A stretch of 64,000 nt of DNA, taken from assembly GCA_019753175.1 (NCBI GenBank), contig JAIELK010000010.1, positions 62,001-126,000 of the forward strand, written 5' to 3'. A program made the position numbers and the translations under genes. This DNA is from Hyphomonadaceae bacterium. GTDB taxonomy: Bacteria > Pseudomonadota > Alphaproteobacteria > Caulobacterales > Aquidulcibacteraceae. Position 1 is the first letter of the stretch. The number at the start of each line of letters is the position of its first letter. The notes under the pieces were generated by a model. The model saw only the letters and a list, made by a program, of their open reading frames with translations, searched no databases and was not told the DNA's origin. Positions 10,224 through 19,223 of the stretch are shown here, piece by piece.

Positions 10224-10915
10224 CAATCCTCGCGCGCGCGCGCGCGGCCAAAGCTCAGCCGCCCGACGCTGGCATGATACGCGAAGTAAACCACAAGCAG
10301 CACCAGCGCGAGCCCCCACCAGGTGACGGCGTAGCCAAGGTGCCGCTCCGGCGGCAGCGGATCGGCGCCCGGCGCCAGCGCGAAGGGATTGCGCGCGGCG
10401 CGCCCGTCGGCCCCGACATAGGCGCTCGCAATGTAATAGTTGGCGACGTTTTGCAGCCCACCGTTGCGTCCCATAGCGGCAAGGTCGATCGCGAACCAGA
10501 GCCGCTGCAGCGGCCGCGGCGCCAAGGTCAGTGCGCCCGGCGCTTCGGGCCGGATCGACGCGCCCGAGATCGGCGCGCCGAGTCTCAGCGCCGCCGGCAC
10601 GCGCACTTCGTCGGGGTTTGGCGGCTCGACGCCGGCGATGAAGTCAGCGTCGACAAAGACGACGGTCTCGCCGTGCTCGACCGGCGCGAACACGCGCCAG
10701 CCTTGCTCGCGTGTGTCGCTGCGCACGCCGTAGACGAACTGGATGGCGCCAGCGATGGGCTGATAGCGCTCGATCGTCATCTCCGCGACCGGCTCGCTGG
10801 CCGCCGCCATCTTGCGTTCGTAACGCTGCCATTGCCAGTGACCGAGCAGGATCAGCACCGCCAGCGACACTATGCTGAGCGCCGTCATCACCCAATACGG
10901 ACGAAAACGGATCAT
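10223..10915 (-). CDS. SURF1 family cytochrome oxidase biogenesis protein
   Basis: N- and C-terminal TM segments; LGHWQWQRYERK; GWRVFAPVE; HLGYAVTWWGLALVLLVVYFAYH; one-base ATGA overlap with thrC. Confidence 0.9.
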   Translation of the reverse strand: MIRFRPYWVMTALSIVSLAVLILLGHWQWQRYERKMAAASEPVAEMTIERYQPIAGAIQFVYGVRSDTREQGWRVFAPVEHGETVVFVDADFIAGVEPPNPDEVRVPAALRLGAPISGASIRPEAPGALTLAPRPLQRLWFAIDLAAMGRNGGLQNVANYYIASAYVGADGRAARNPFALAPGADPLPPERHLGYAVTWWGLALVLLVVYFAYHASVGRLSFGRARARED

Positions 10916-11277
10916 TCGAGATCGTCCACTGTAGCTTGACGGGCATTGTGCGCCCACTGAAGCGCAAACAGCAGCGACTTCAGCACCGGCAGCAGAGTGA
11001 CACACAGCGCCACAGCCGCACCCATGGAGGTTGTGAGCGCGAGCCATCCCGGCAGATTGAGCCCGAACTGGAGCACGATCAACAGGGGCGCTACGATCGC
11101 ACCGACAATCAAGATCACGAATACGGCAGGCCCGTCGCCGCTGTCAGCGCTGCCGAAGTCGGCGCCACAGGCACCGCAGCAGTCGCGAAACTTGAGATAG
11201 CCCTCGAAGACCTCACCGTGGCCACACTGCGGGCATCGCTGCCGAAGCCCCGCGCGCCATGCGGAGTGCGTGCTCAC
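10912..11277 (-). CDS. DUF983 family protein
   Basis: GLRQRCPQCGHGEVFEGYLKFRDCCGACGADFG followed by two TM segments; GTG start overlapping the ctaE stop. Confidence 0.88.
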   Translation of the reverse strand: MSTHSAWRAGLRQRCPQCGHGEVFEGYLKFRDCCGACGADFGSADSGDGPAVFVILIVGAIVAPLLIVLQFGLNLPGWLALTTSMGAAVALCVTLLPVLKSLLFALQWAHNARQATVDDLE

Positions 11278-12176
11278 TGCATTGTCAGGTACGGCACCAC
11301 GTAGACGAAGGTGAACAAGAACAGCCACACCACATCGACGAAGTGCCAGTACCACGCCGCCGCTTCCAGCCCGAAATGCTTCTGCGGCGTGAAGTGCCCC
11401 ATCAGCAACCGCAACAAGCAGACCGAAAGGAAGATGGTGCCGATGATCACATGGAAGCCGTGGAAGCCGGTCGCCATGAAGAATGATGCGCCATACAGAG
11501 TGGCGTTCGTGGTTTCGCCCTGATTGCCGAAGGCGAAGCCGGCGATGGGATACTCGACGCCGAACTGCACCCAAGTAAAAACAGCCCCGAGCAGTACAGT
11601 GAGCAACAGCCCGAGCCGCGCGCCGTTGCGGTCACCCTGCTGCAGCGCATGGTGAGCCCACGTCACCGTCGTGCCCGACAGCAACAGGATCAGCGTGTTG
11701 ATGAGCGGCAGATGGAAGGGATCGAACGCTTCCACGCCCGGCGGTGGCCAATTGGCCCAGGCCTGCGCCGTCGCTTCATCCCAAGTCGGCACTGACCACG
11801 CCGCGCGATGCTCGTGAAAGATGGCCAGTTCGAAGAACACCCAAAACCACGCGACGAAGAACATCACTTCGGAAGCGATGAACAGGATCATGCCGTAGCG
11901 AAGTCCGACATCGACGACGGGTGTGTGATCGCCCTGGCGGCTCTCTTTGATCACATCGCCCCACCAGCCGATGCAGGTGGTCACAAGAATACCCATGCCG
12001 ATGAGGAACAGCGTCCATTGGCCTTGGCTTAGGAAGAAGTTGCCCTCCTCCGCTGTCAGCCCGCGCATCAGCACGACAGCGCCGATGGCCGTCACCAGCG
12101 CGCCCACCGAGCCCACGAAGGGCCACGGGCTGGGATTCACCAAGTGATAATCGTGTTTGACCTCGCCGTGCGCCAT
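11274..12176 (-). CDS. ctaE: Cytochrome c oxidase subunit III
   Basis: HDYHLVNPSPWPFVGSVGAL, FFVAWFWVFFELAIFHEH, TGFHGFHVIIGTIFL, WYWHFVDVVWLFLF. Confidence 0.96.
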   Translation of the reverse strand: MAHGEVKHDYHLVNPSPWPFVGSVGALVTAIGAVVLMRGLTAEEGNFFLSQGQWTLFLIGMGILVTTCIGWWGDVIKESRQGDHTPVVDVGLRYGMILFIASEVMFFVAWFWVFFELAIFHEHRAAWSVPTWDEATAQAWANWPPPGVEAFDPFHLPLINTLILLLSGTTVTWAHHALQQGDRNGARLGLLLTVLLGAVFTWVQFGVEYPIAGFAFGNQGETTNATLYGASFFMATGFHGFHVIIGTIFLSVCLLRLLMGHFTPQKHFGLEAAAWYWHFVDVVWLFLFTFVYVVPYLTMQ

Positions 12177-12233
12177 GTTCGCCCTCGCCTCCACCGCCGC
12201 ACTTAGCGCAGCCGCAGGTTCATGCCAATTGCT

Positions 12234-12797
12234 TCAGCTCGCACCATCGCCAATCGCGGGACCGTTGACGGAACGAAAGAAGGTGTAAGACAGCGTGATC
12301 GTGCCCAAGCCGCTGGTGTCTGGATCGGAGACCAGCTCCGGATCGACAAAGAAAACCACGGGAAGATCGGTGGTCTCGCCCGGCGCGAGCACGCGGTCCT
12401 GGAAGCAGAAGCACTCGATCTTAGCGAAATACTGGCCGGCGATATGCGGGGTGACGTTGTAGGTCGCGCGCGCGATGACCGGCTCGTCGCTGGTATTGCG
12501 CACGGTGTAGAAGGCAAGCCCCGTCTCACCGATGCGCAGCGTCTCGGCGTTTTGCTTCGGTGCGAATTCCACTGGCAGTTCGGGCGCGGTGTTTGCGTCG
12601 AAGCGCACTTCGATACGCCGGTCGAGCGCCTGCGCGGGCGCGGTCTCCGCCGTCTGCGTCGTGCCGCCATAACCGGTGATGCGGCAGAACGCTTCGTAGA
12701 GCGGGACGGCGGCGAAGGCCATGCCGGTCATACCCGCCACAGCGACAATGACGATGATGGCCGTCAGGCGTTTCTTCTTTTCGATTTGCTCGATCAT
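12234..12797 (-). CDS. ctaG: Cytochrome c oxidase assembly protein CtaG/Cox11
   Basis: AAVPLYEAFCRITGYGGTTQ; KIECFCFQ Cu-binding motif; VVFFVDPEL; ITLSYTFF. Confidence 0.96.
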   Translation of the reverse strand: MIEQIEKKKRLTAIIVIVAVAGMTGMAFAAVPLYEAFCRITGYGGTTQTAETAPAQALDRRIEVRFDANTAPELPVEFAPKQNAETLRIGETGLAFYTVRNTSDEPVIARATYNVTPHIAGQYFAKIECFCFQDRVLAPGETTDLPVVFFVDPELVSDPDTSGLGTITLSYTFFRSVNGPAIGDGAS

Positions 12798-12946
12798 AGC
12801 GGGCGCTCCAGCACCGCGCCGCCCAGCTGCGCCAGGGTGATGGCGAACACCAGAACCACGAATGCAACGATCGCAAGTGCAATCCAGAGATTGCGCCGCT
12901 GGCGAGCGCGAAGTTCTTCAGGCGTCAGGGTCACTGGCACACTCAT
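12794..12946 (-). CDS. Small single-TM protein between ctaB and ctaG (CoxF-like position)
   Basis: 50-aa [50 protein letters not shown]; overlaps both neighbours by 4 bp; nested inside a longer ORF in the supplied track. Confidence 0.75.
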   Translation of the reverse strand: MSVPVTLTPEELRARQRRNLWIALAIVAFVVLVFAITLAQLGGAVLERPL

Positions 12947-13905
12947 ACTCCGAGCCCCCGCTCGACCAACAGAGCCGCAAACAGCGTAAATAGGTATAGG
13001 ATCGAGAAGCCGAACAGGTCTCGCGCCGGCTTGTTCTGCGCTGCATCGCTTTCGCCTGCGCGGGAACTGAGCACGCGCAACGCCAACGCTACAAAAGCAA
13101 CGCCGCCAAGCGCAGACAACACACCGTACAATGTGCCGCCGAGCCCGCTCAGCACTGGCGCAAAACCGAGCGGGGCCAACAGCAGCGAATAGGCGAAGAT
13201 GTGCAGGCGCGTCGTCTGCGCGCCGCTCGTGACGGGTAGCATCGGCACCCGGGCAGCGGCGTAGTCCTCTTTCTGCAACAGTGACAGCGCCCAGAAGTGC
13301 GGCGGGGTCCAGAAGAAGATGATGGCGACCAGCAACCACGCATCAAGCGAGAGCGCGCCGGTCTTCGCCGCCCAGGCGATCGCCGGCGGCAAGGCGCCCG
13401 CCAAGCCCCCGATGACGATGTTCTGCGGTGTCGAGCGCTTCAGCCACATCGTGTAAACGACGGCGTAGAAGAAGATCGTGAAGGCCAGCAGCGCGGCGGC
13501 CAGCGGTCCGGCCGCCAGTTGCATCGTGACCACCGACAGAGCCGACAACGTCAGCCCGAGCATCAAGGCTTCTTCACGCGCCACCCGGCCCGACGGAATC
13601 GGGCGCGCGCGGGTGCGAGTCATCACCGCGTCGATGTCGGCGTCGAACCACATGTTGAGCGCGCCTGAGCCGCCCGCGCCAATGGCGATGGCGAGAATTG
13701 CCGCGAACCCGAGCACCGCGTCGCCCTGACCGGGCGCAGCCACATAACCGACCAGCGCCGTGAACACGACAAGGCTCATCACGCGCGGCTTGAGGAGCGC
13801 GATGTAGTCACCGGTGGACGCGATCCCGCCCTTCTCCCCCGTGAGGGGGAGAAGGGGGCCCGGAGGGCCGGATGAGGGGGTGGAGCCTAGATCTGCGCTC
13901 TGCAT
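12943..13905 (-). CDS. ctaB: Protoheme IX farnesyltransferase
   Basis: [55 protein letters not shown]. Start uncertain because the N-terminal part overlaps a repeat. Confidence 0.94.
   Translation of the reverse strand: MQSADLGSTPSSGPPGPLLPLTGEKGGIASTGDYIALLKPRVMSLVVFTALVGYVAAPGQGDAVLGFAAILAIAIGAGGSGALNMWFDADIDAVMTRTRARPIPSGRVAREEALMLGLTLSALSVVTMQLAAGPLAAALLAFTIFFYAVVYTMWLKRSTPQNIVIGGLAGALPPAIAWAAKTGALSLDAWLLVAIIFFWTPPHFWALSLLQKEDYAAARVPMLPVTSGAQTTRLHIFAYSLLLAPLGFAPVLSGLGGTLYGVLSALGGVAFVALALRVLSSRAGESDAAQNKPARDLFGFSILYLFTLFAALLVERGLGV
13829..13880 (-). repeat. REP-like palindromic element, copy 1 (minus orientation)
   Basis: CCCTTCTCCCCC-GTGA-GGGGGAGAAGGG stem plus CCGGATGAGGGGG; mirrors copy 2. 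Confidence 0.75.
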
Positions 13906-13931
13906 CGATGAAGTGCACTCTTGTTGAGGCG

Positions 13932-13987
13932 CCCCCTCATCCGTCGGCTACGCCGACACCTTCTCCCCCCGCGAGGGGGAGAAGGAG
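13932..13987 (+). repeat. REP-like palindromic element, copy 2 (plus orientation)
   Basis: CCCCCTCATCCGTCGGCTACGCCGACACCTTCTCCCCCCGCGAGGGGGAGAAGG with internal hairpins (TCGGC-TAC-GCCGA). Confidence 0.78.
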
Positions 13988-13999
13988 GCGCCTCGTCCT

Positions 14000-15670
14000 C
14001 TAGTGATGCTTGTCCGGCTTGATCACCGGAAGCTCGTTGAACTGGTGGAACGGCGGCGGCGAAGACAATGTCCACTCCAGTGTCGTCGCGCCCTCGCCCC
14101 ATGGATTGGCGCCCGCCTTGCGACGGACGATGAACATTTCAGCCAGCACAACAAGGAACACCAGCACGCCGACGGCGGTAATGACGTACCCGATCGAGGA
14201 GATCTGGTTCCAGTAGGTGAACGCCTCCGGATAATCGATGTAGCGGCGCGGCATGCCCTGCAATCCAAGGAAATGCTGCGGGAAGAAGATAATGTTCACG
14301 CCGATGAACATGATCCAGAACTGCAGCCCGGCCAGGAATCCGTTGTAGCGGTACCCGCTCATCTTCGGAATCCAGTAGAAGAAGCCCGCGAAGATGGCGA
14401 ACACGGCCCCAAGCGACAGCACGTAGTGGAAGTGCGCCACAACGTAATAGGTGTCGTGCAAATACGTATCGATACCGGAGTTCGCCAGCACGACCCCGGT
14501 GACCCCGCCAACGGTGAACAGGAAGATGAAGCCGATCGCCCAGAGCATCGGCACTTTGAACTCGATGGAGCCGCCCCACATGGTGGCGATCCACGAGAAT
14601 ATCTTGATGCCGGTCGGCACGGCGATAACCATCGTCGCGGCGACGAAATAGGCTTCGAGGTCGAGGCCCATGCCTACCGTGTACATGTGGTGCGCCCACA
14701 CGATGAAGCCGATGAAGCCGATCGCCACCATGGCGTAGGCCATGCCAAGATAGCCAAACACCGGTTTGCGGGAAAACGTCGACACGATCTGACTGATCAT
14801 GCCAAAGCCCGGCAGAATGAGGATGTACACCTCGGGGTGGCCGAAGAACCAGAACAGGTGCTGGTACATCACTGGATCGCCGCCGCCGGCCGCCTCGAAG
14901 AATTGCGTGCCGAAGTTGCGGTCAGTCAGCAGCATAGTGATGGCGCCGGCAAGCACCGGTAGCGCCAGCACCAGGAGCCACACAGTCACCAGGATCGACC
15001 AGACAAACAGCGGCATGCGGTGCATGGTCATGCCGGGCGCACGCATGTTGAAGATCGTCGTGATGAAGTTGATCGCGCCGAGAATCGAGGAGGCGCCGGC
15101 AATGTGAAGCGACAGGATCAAGAGATCCATCGACGGGCCGCTATGGTGTGTCGCCACAGTCGACAATGGCGCATACAACGTCCAGCCGCCTCCGAAGCCA
15201 AAGAACTCGCCGTTGCCAGGAACAAACATCGAGAGCAGCGCGAGCGTGAACGACGCCGGCAGCAGCCAAAACGAGATATTGTTCATGCGCGGGAACGCCA
15301 TATCGGGCGCCCCGATCATGATCGGCACGAACCAGTTGCCAAAACCGCCGATCATCGCCGGCATGACCATGAAGAAGATCATGATCAGGCCGTGCATGGT
15401 GACCGCCACGTTGTAACCGTGACTGCTGTCCATGTGGAGCCACGCAGTGATCGGCGCGCCTTCGGCAAACACTTGAACGCCCGGCTCAGTCAGTTCCCAA
15501 CGAATGAGGCCCGACAGCGCGCCGCCGATCAGGCCGGCGATAATGGCGAACACAAGATACATCGTGCCGATGTCCTTGTGGTTGGTTGAATAGACCCAAC
15601 GCTTCCAGTCGTAGAGGCTCGGGCGATGGTCTTCGTGATGACCTGCGGTGTGCGCGGCTTCGTGCGTCAT
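14000..15670 (-). CDS. ctaD: Cytochrome c oxidase subunit I
   Basis: [63 protein letters not shown]. Confidence 0.98.
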   Translation of the reverse strand: MTHEAAHTAGHHEDHRPSLYDWKRWVYSTNHKDIGTMYLVFAIIAGLIGGALSGLIRWELTEPGVQVFAEGAPITAWLHMDSSHGYNVAVTMHGLIMIFFMVMPAMIGGFGNWFVPIMIGAPDMAFPRMNNISFWLLPASFTLALLSMFVPGNGEFFGFGGGWTLYAPLSTVATHHSGPSMDLLILSLHIAGASSILGAINFITTIFNMRAPGMTMHRMPLFVWSILVTVWLLVLALPVLAGAITMLLTDRNFGTQFFEAAGGGDPVMYQHLFWFFGHPEVYILILPGFGMISQIVSTFSRKPVFGYLGMAYAMVAIGFIGFIVWAHHMYTVGMGLDLEAYFVAATMVIAVPTGIKIFSWIATMWGGSIEFKVPMLWAIGFIFLFTVGGVTGVVLANSGIDTYLHDTYYVVAHFHYVLSLGAVFAIFAGFFYWIPKMSGYRYNGFLAGLQFWIMFIGVNIIFFPQHFLGLQGMPRRYIDYPEAFTYWNQISSIGYVITAVGVLVFLVVLAEMFIVRRKAGANPWGEGATTLEWTLSSPPPFHQFNELPVIKPDKHH

Positions 15671-15682
15671 TGCTGCTGATCC

Positions 15683-16564
15683 TTAGCGCGTCGGATTGCC
15701 GGCAGGCGCCGGCTGCGGCGTTGTCGGAGCGGTTTCAGGCGCTTGCGCCGGACTTCCCGCCGCCGCCAAGGAACCACCCTGCGCTTCCACCCATCGGTCG
15801 AACTCCTCGCGGGAGACTATGCGGATTTCGACCGGCATGTAGGCGTGATTGACGCCGCACAATTCAGAGCACTGGCCGTAGACCACCGTGCCGGGCGGCG
15901 CGAGATTGGAATCGACGTTGAACCAGCCCTCGTTCACCCGCCCCATAATCGCGTCTTCCTTGAAGCCGAAGGCAGGCACCGCGAAGGAGTGGATGACATC
16001 GTTGGACGTCACCAGGACGCGCACCGTGGTATCCACCGGGACGTACAGCGGCGCATCAGTCGCCAGCAAATAGGGGCGGCCCTCCGCGCGCGCGGTTGCT
16101 TCGTCGAGCATATTCGAGGTGAACTGGACACCGAGATCCGGGTATTCGAAGTCCCATCGCCAGGAATTGCCGGTGACCTTCAGCGTAAGTTCAGCCGGTG
16201 GGATGCGTTCTTGCTGAAACAGCAAAGGGAAGGACTTCCAGGCAATGGCGACCAGTATGAGCACCGGCACAACGGTCCAAAGCACTTCCACGGCGATGTT
16301 ATGAGTGAACTTGCGAGGGGTTGGGTTGACCCGGCGATTGTACCGCACAATCACCCAGAGCAGCAGCGCTAGCACGAGTACCGAAATGGCCACTATGATC
16401 CACAAGATGAAGGTGTGGAATTCGTGGACGTCCTGCATGATCTGCGTCGCGGGCGGTTGCAGATCGATCCCGCGGTCATGCGGCTGCCCAACAGCCGCCC
16501 AAGCCGACGCGCCCGCGAGCGCTGCGCCCGCCGCAGCCGCCGCGATCATAGCCCCTCGCTTCAA
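15683..16564 (-). CDS. ctaC: Cytochrome c oxidase subunit II
   Basis: GNSWRWDFEYPD; VIHSFAVPAFGFKEDAIMGRVN; CuA motif GQCSELCGVNHAYMPVEI. Confidence 0.97.
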   Translation of the reverse strand: MKRGAMIAAAAAGAALAGASAWAAVGQPHDRGIDLQPPATQIMQDVHEFHTFILWIIVAISVLVLALLLWVIVRYNRRVNPTPRKFTHNIAVEVLWTVVPVLILVAIAWKSFPLLFQQERIPPAELTLKVTGNSWRWDFEYPDLGVQFTSNMLDEATARAEGRPYLLATDAPLYVPVDTTVRVLVTSNDVIHSFAVPAFGFKEDAIMGRVNEGWFNVDSNLAPPGTVVYGQCSELCGVNHAYMPVEIRIVSREEFDRWVEAQGGSLAAAGSPAQAPETAPTTPQPAPAGNPTR

Positions 16565-16695
16565 GCTCTCGCCTCCTCAAGAAACAGCATCGGTATGGCG
16601 CGCTCCGCCAGCCGAGCCTATAGTCGCCAGGCGCGGCATACGACCGCGCCCGAGGTTTTTGGCCCGTCACCGACCTATTCAACGAGGGTGCTAGC

Positions 16696-17343
16696 ATGAG
16701 CCGCGCTTGGCTTCCAAGGCGCTTCTGGGCCGTTATGGCGGCGTTGGTAGCCGCCTCGGCGGCGCTTGCGGCGCCGGCTGCTTCCGCGCAGGACCCAACC
16801 GCCGATCCTAGGTCCGTCACCGTGTTGGGATCGACGCCACACGCTCGCCGCTGCAACGCCGCCCTGGCCGAGGGCGATTCCTCCGACCGCGCTGTCAGCT
16901 ATTGCGAACGTGCACTTGCCTACCCGCGCCTGAGCGATGACGCCAAGGCCCAGTTGGAAATCAATGTCGGCGTCATGCGCATGCGCCGTGGCGAACACCT
17001 CGTCGCGATCCAGCATTTCGATGCGGCGCTGGCGCTGACGCCCAACCACGCCGAAGCCTTTATGAACCGAGGCGCAGCGCAGGTGCAGATCCGTGATTAC
17101 GGCCTCGCGATCGCGTCGCTGACGGAAGCGCTCAGTCTCGGGGTGACAGAACCGCACAAGGCTTACTTCAACCGCGGAGTCGCCCGGGAAAGCATGGGCG
17201 ATTTGAGGGGCGCCTTCGAGGACTACACCACGGCGCTTGAGATCCAGCCCGACTGGGGCCCCGCCAACGCCGAACTGGCCCGGTTCGCCCGAGGCCGCCG
17301 GGAAAACCTGGCCAACCGGCTGGGCGAAACCACGAACCAATAG
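16696..17343 (+). CDS. TPR repeat secreted protein
   Basis: Signal peptide ALAAPAASAQ; TPR units (AIQHFDAALALTPNHAEAFMNRGAAQ, AFEDYTTALEIQPDWGPANAELA). Confidence 0.85.
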   Translation: MSRAWLPRRFWAVMAALVAASAALAAPAASAQDPTADPRSVTVLGSTPHARRCNAALAEGDSSDRAVSYCERALAYPRLSDDAKAQLEINVGVMRMRRGEHLVAIQHFDAALALTPNHAEAFMNRGAAQVQIRDYGLAIASLTEALSLGVTEPHKAYFNRGVARESMGDLRGAFEDYTTALEIQPDWGPANAELARFARGRRENLANRLGETTNQ

Positions 17344-17432
17344 CGGTGAAGGCCGAATCCGCCGCTTTGTGACCGCGCAGGCGCTGCATGGCGCACCTAT
17401 ATCTCTGTCCAACGCCGAAGAAGTGAGGATCC

Positions 17433-18854
17433 ATGGCCGACGGCCTCGCAACCGAACTTGAAACCGCCCCCGAAATGGACTGGGACGCCGCCGAGCGGAT
17501 CCTCGCCGAGGCTGCGCGCGGGGCCGATGATGGCGAGATCTTCGTCGAGGAAAGTCGTGCTGAGAGTTTCTACTGGGATGACGGGCGGCTGAAGTCGGCC
17601 TCATACGACGCGAGCAATGGTTTCGGTCTGCGATTGGTCGCGGGCGAGCGCGCCGGCTACGGCCACGCCAACAGCTTCGACATCGGCAGCGTGGCGCGGG
17701 CGGCGGAAGCGGCGGTCGCAGCGAAGCTTGGCCATGACGGCTCTCTCGATGTCAGTCCCGCCAAGGTCAATCGCCAACTTTACGCTGACTTCGACCCCAT
17801 CGCCGCGCCAAGCTTTCAGCACAAGACCGGGCTGCTGGCCGAGATCGACGCCTACTGCCGCGCCAGGGATCCGCGCGTCGTACAGGTGGCGGCGACGCTC
17901 AGCGGCGCGCGTCGGGGGCTCACGATCCTTCGTCCCGACGGCGCCAAGCTCACGGATCACCGCCCGCTGGTTCGGCTCAACGTATCCGTTACCGTTGAGC
18001 GCGACGGCCGGCGTGAGAGCGGCTCAGCCGGCGCGGGCGGACGCGAGCCCTATGAGGTGTTCATCGCGCCCGAGCGCTGGAAGGCGCTGGCTGACGAAGC
18101 GCTGCGCATCGCGCTCGTCAACCTCGACGCCGTGCCGGCGCCGGCCGGCGAAATGGACGTCGTGCTTGGGCCCGGTTGGCCGGGCGTCTTGCTCCACGAA
18201 GCGGTGGGCCACGGCCTCGAAGGCGATTTCAACCGCAAGGGCACGTCCGCCTTTTCTGGCATGATTGGCCAACGCGTCGCCGCCCCTGGCGTGACCGTCG
18301 TTGACGACGGCGCCCTCGAAAACAGGCGCGGTTCGCTCAACATCGATGACGAAGGCACGCCAACGCAGCGGACCGTGCTCATCGAGGACGGCATTCTGAA
18401 GGGTTATCTGCAGGATCGCATGAATGCGCGCCTGACTGGGGTCGCGCCGACTGGCAACGGCCGCCGCGAAAGCTATGCGCATCGGCCGATGCCGCGCATG
18501 ACCAACACCTTCATGACCGCCGGCGACAAACACCCCGGCGAAATCCTCGCCAGCCTCAAGAGAGGCGTCTACGCCGTTAATTTCGGAGGCGGACAGGTTG
18601 ACATCACCTCCGGCAAGTTCGTGTTCCAATGCACCGAGGCGTATCTTGTCGAAGGCGGCAAGATCAAAGCGCCGATCAAGGGCGCAACCTTGATCGGCGA
18701 TGGGCCGAGCGCACTCACCCGCGTGAAAATGGTCGGCGACGACATGAAGCTCGATGAAGGGGTCGGCACATGCGGCAAAGCCGGACAGAGTGTGCCAGTA
18801 GGTGTGGGCCAACCGACACTGTACATCAGCGGACTTACAGTCGGCGGGATGTGA
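17433..18854 (+). CDS. tldD: Metalloprotease TldD
   Basis: VLLHEAVGHGLEGDFNRKGTSAFSG (HExxxH); RMTNTFMTAG; GGQVDITSGKFVFQCTEAYLVEGGKI. Confidence 0.96.
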   Translation: MADGLATELETAPEMDWDAAERILAEAARGADDGEIFVEESRAESFYWDDGRLKSASYDASNGFGLRLVAGERAGYGHANSFDIGSVARAAEAAVAAKLGHDGSLDVSPAKVNRQLYADFDPIAAPSFQHKTGLLAEIDAYCRARDPRVVQVAATLSGARRGLTILRPDGAKLTDHRPLVRLNVSVTVERDGRRESGSAGAGGREPYEVFIAPERWKALADEALRIALVNLDAVPAPAGEMDVVLGPGWPGVLLHEAVGHGLEGDFNRKGTSAFSGMIGQRVAAPGVTVVDDGALENRRGSLNIDDEGTPTQRTVLIEDGILKGYLQDRMNARLTGVAPTGNGRRESYAHRPMPRMTNTFMTAGDKHPGEILASLKRGVYAVNFGGGQVDITSGKFVFQCTEAYLVEGGKIKAPIKGATLIGDGPSALTRVKMVGDDMKLDEGVGTCGKAGQSVPVGVGQPTLYISGLTVGGM

Positions 18855-18926
18855 AACGCGCGTTGCGCATTTACAATTCTACGAATCGAAGCAGAAGCTC
18901 GCGTCATCCCAAACGGGGAGGTTGAT

Positions 18927-19007
18927 ATGGCTGCGAAGAAGAAGACCACTACGAAAGCTGCGGGCAAAAAGACCGCCGCGAAAAAAGGCGCCAAGAAGGG
19001 CAAGTAA
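18927..19007 (+). CDS. 26-aa lysine/alanine-rich (H1-like) small protein
   Basis: ATG..TAA encodes MAAKKKTTTKAAGKKTAAKKGAKKGK; GGGGAGG RBS upstream; strong hairpin terminator downstream; below the ORF-track length cutoff. Confidence 0.7.
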   Translation: MAAKKKTTTKAAGKKTAAKKGAKKGK

Positions 19008-19030
19008 GCCCGGAAGGCATCGAGTTACGG

Positions 19031-19065
19031 GCGCCGTCGAGGGTCACCTCGGCGGCGCTTTCGTT
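19031..19065 (+). terminator. Rho-independent terminator
   Basis: GCGCCGTCGAGG-GTCA-CCTCGGCGGCGC (12-bp stem, one G-U) followed by TTTCGTTT. Confidence 0.8.
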
Positions 19066-19179
19066 TGCCCCCTTTGTCGATCCAACTCCCCAATTCGTCG
19101 AAAAGGCTCGTCAGCGCCTCAATTCGCCCCTAGGCGCCCGCCTGAAATGAGCCTGCAATCATGCAGCAATATGCGCAGT

Positions 19180-19210
19180 TCACGCCGTATGCGATCAAGG
19201 GACGGCGTGA
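19180..19210. promoter_or_regulatory. Inverted repeat TCACGCCGT-N13-ACGGCGTGA in the TonB receptor leader
   Basis: Perfect 9-bp arms immediately before the GGGAGGGG RBS of the 19224 CDS. Confidence 0.5.
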
Positions 19211-19223
19211 GGGAGGGGACTGA

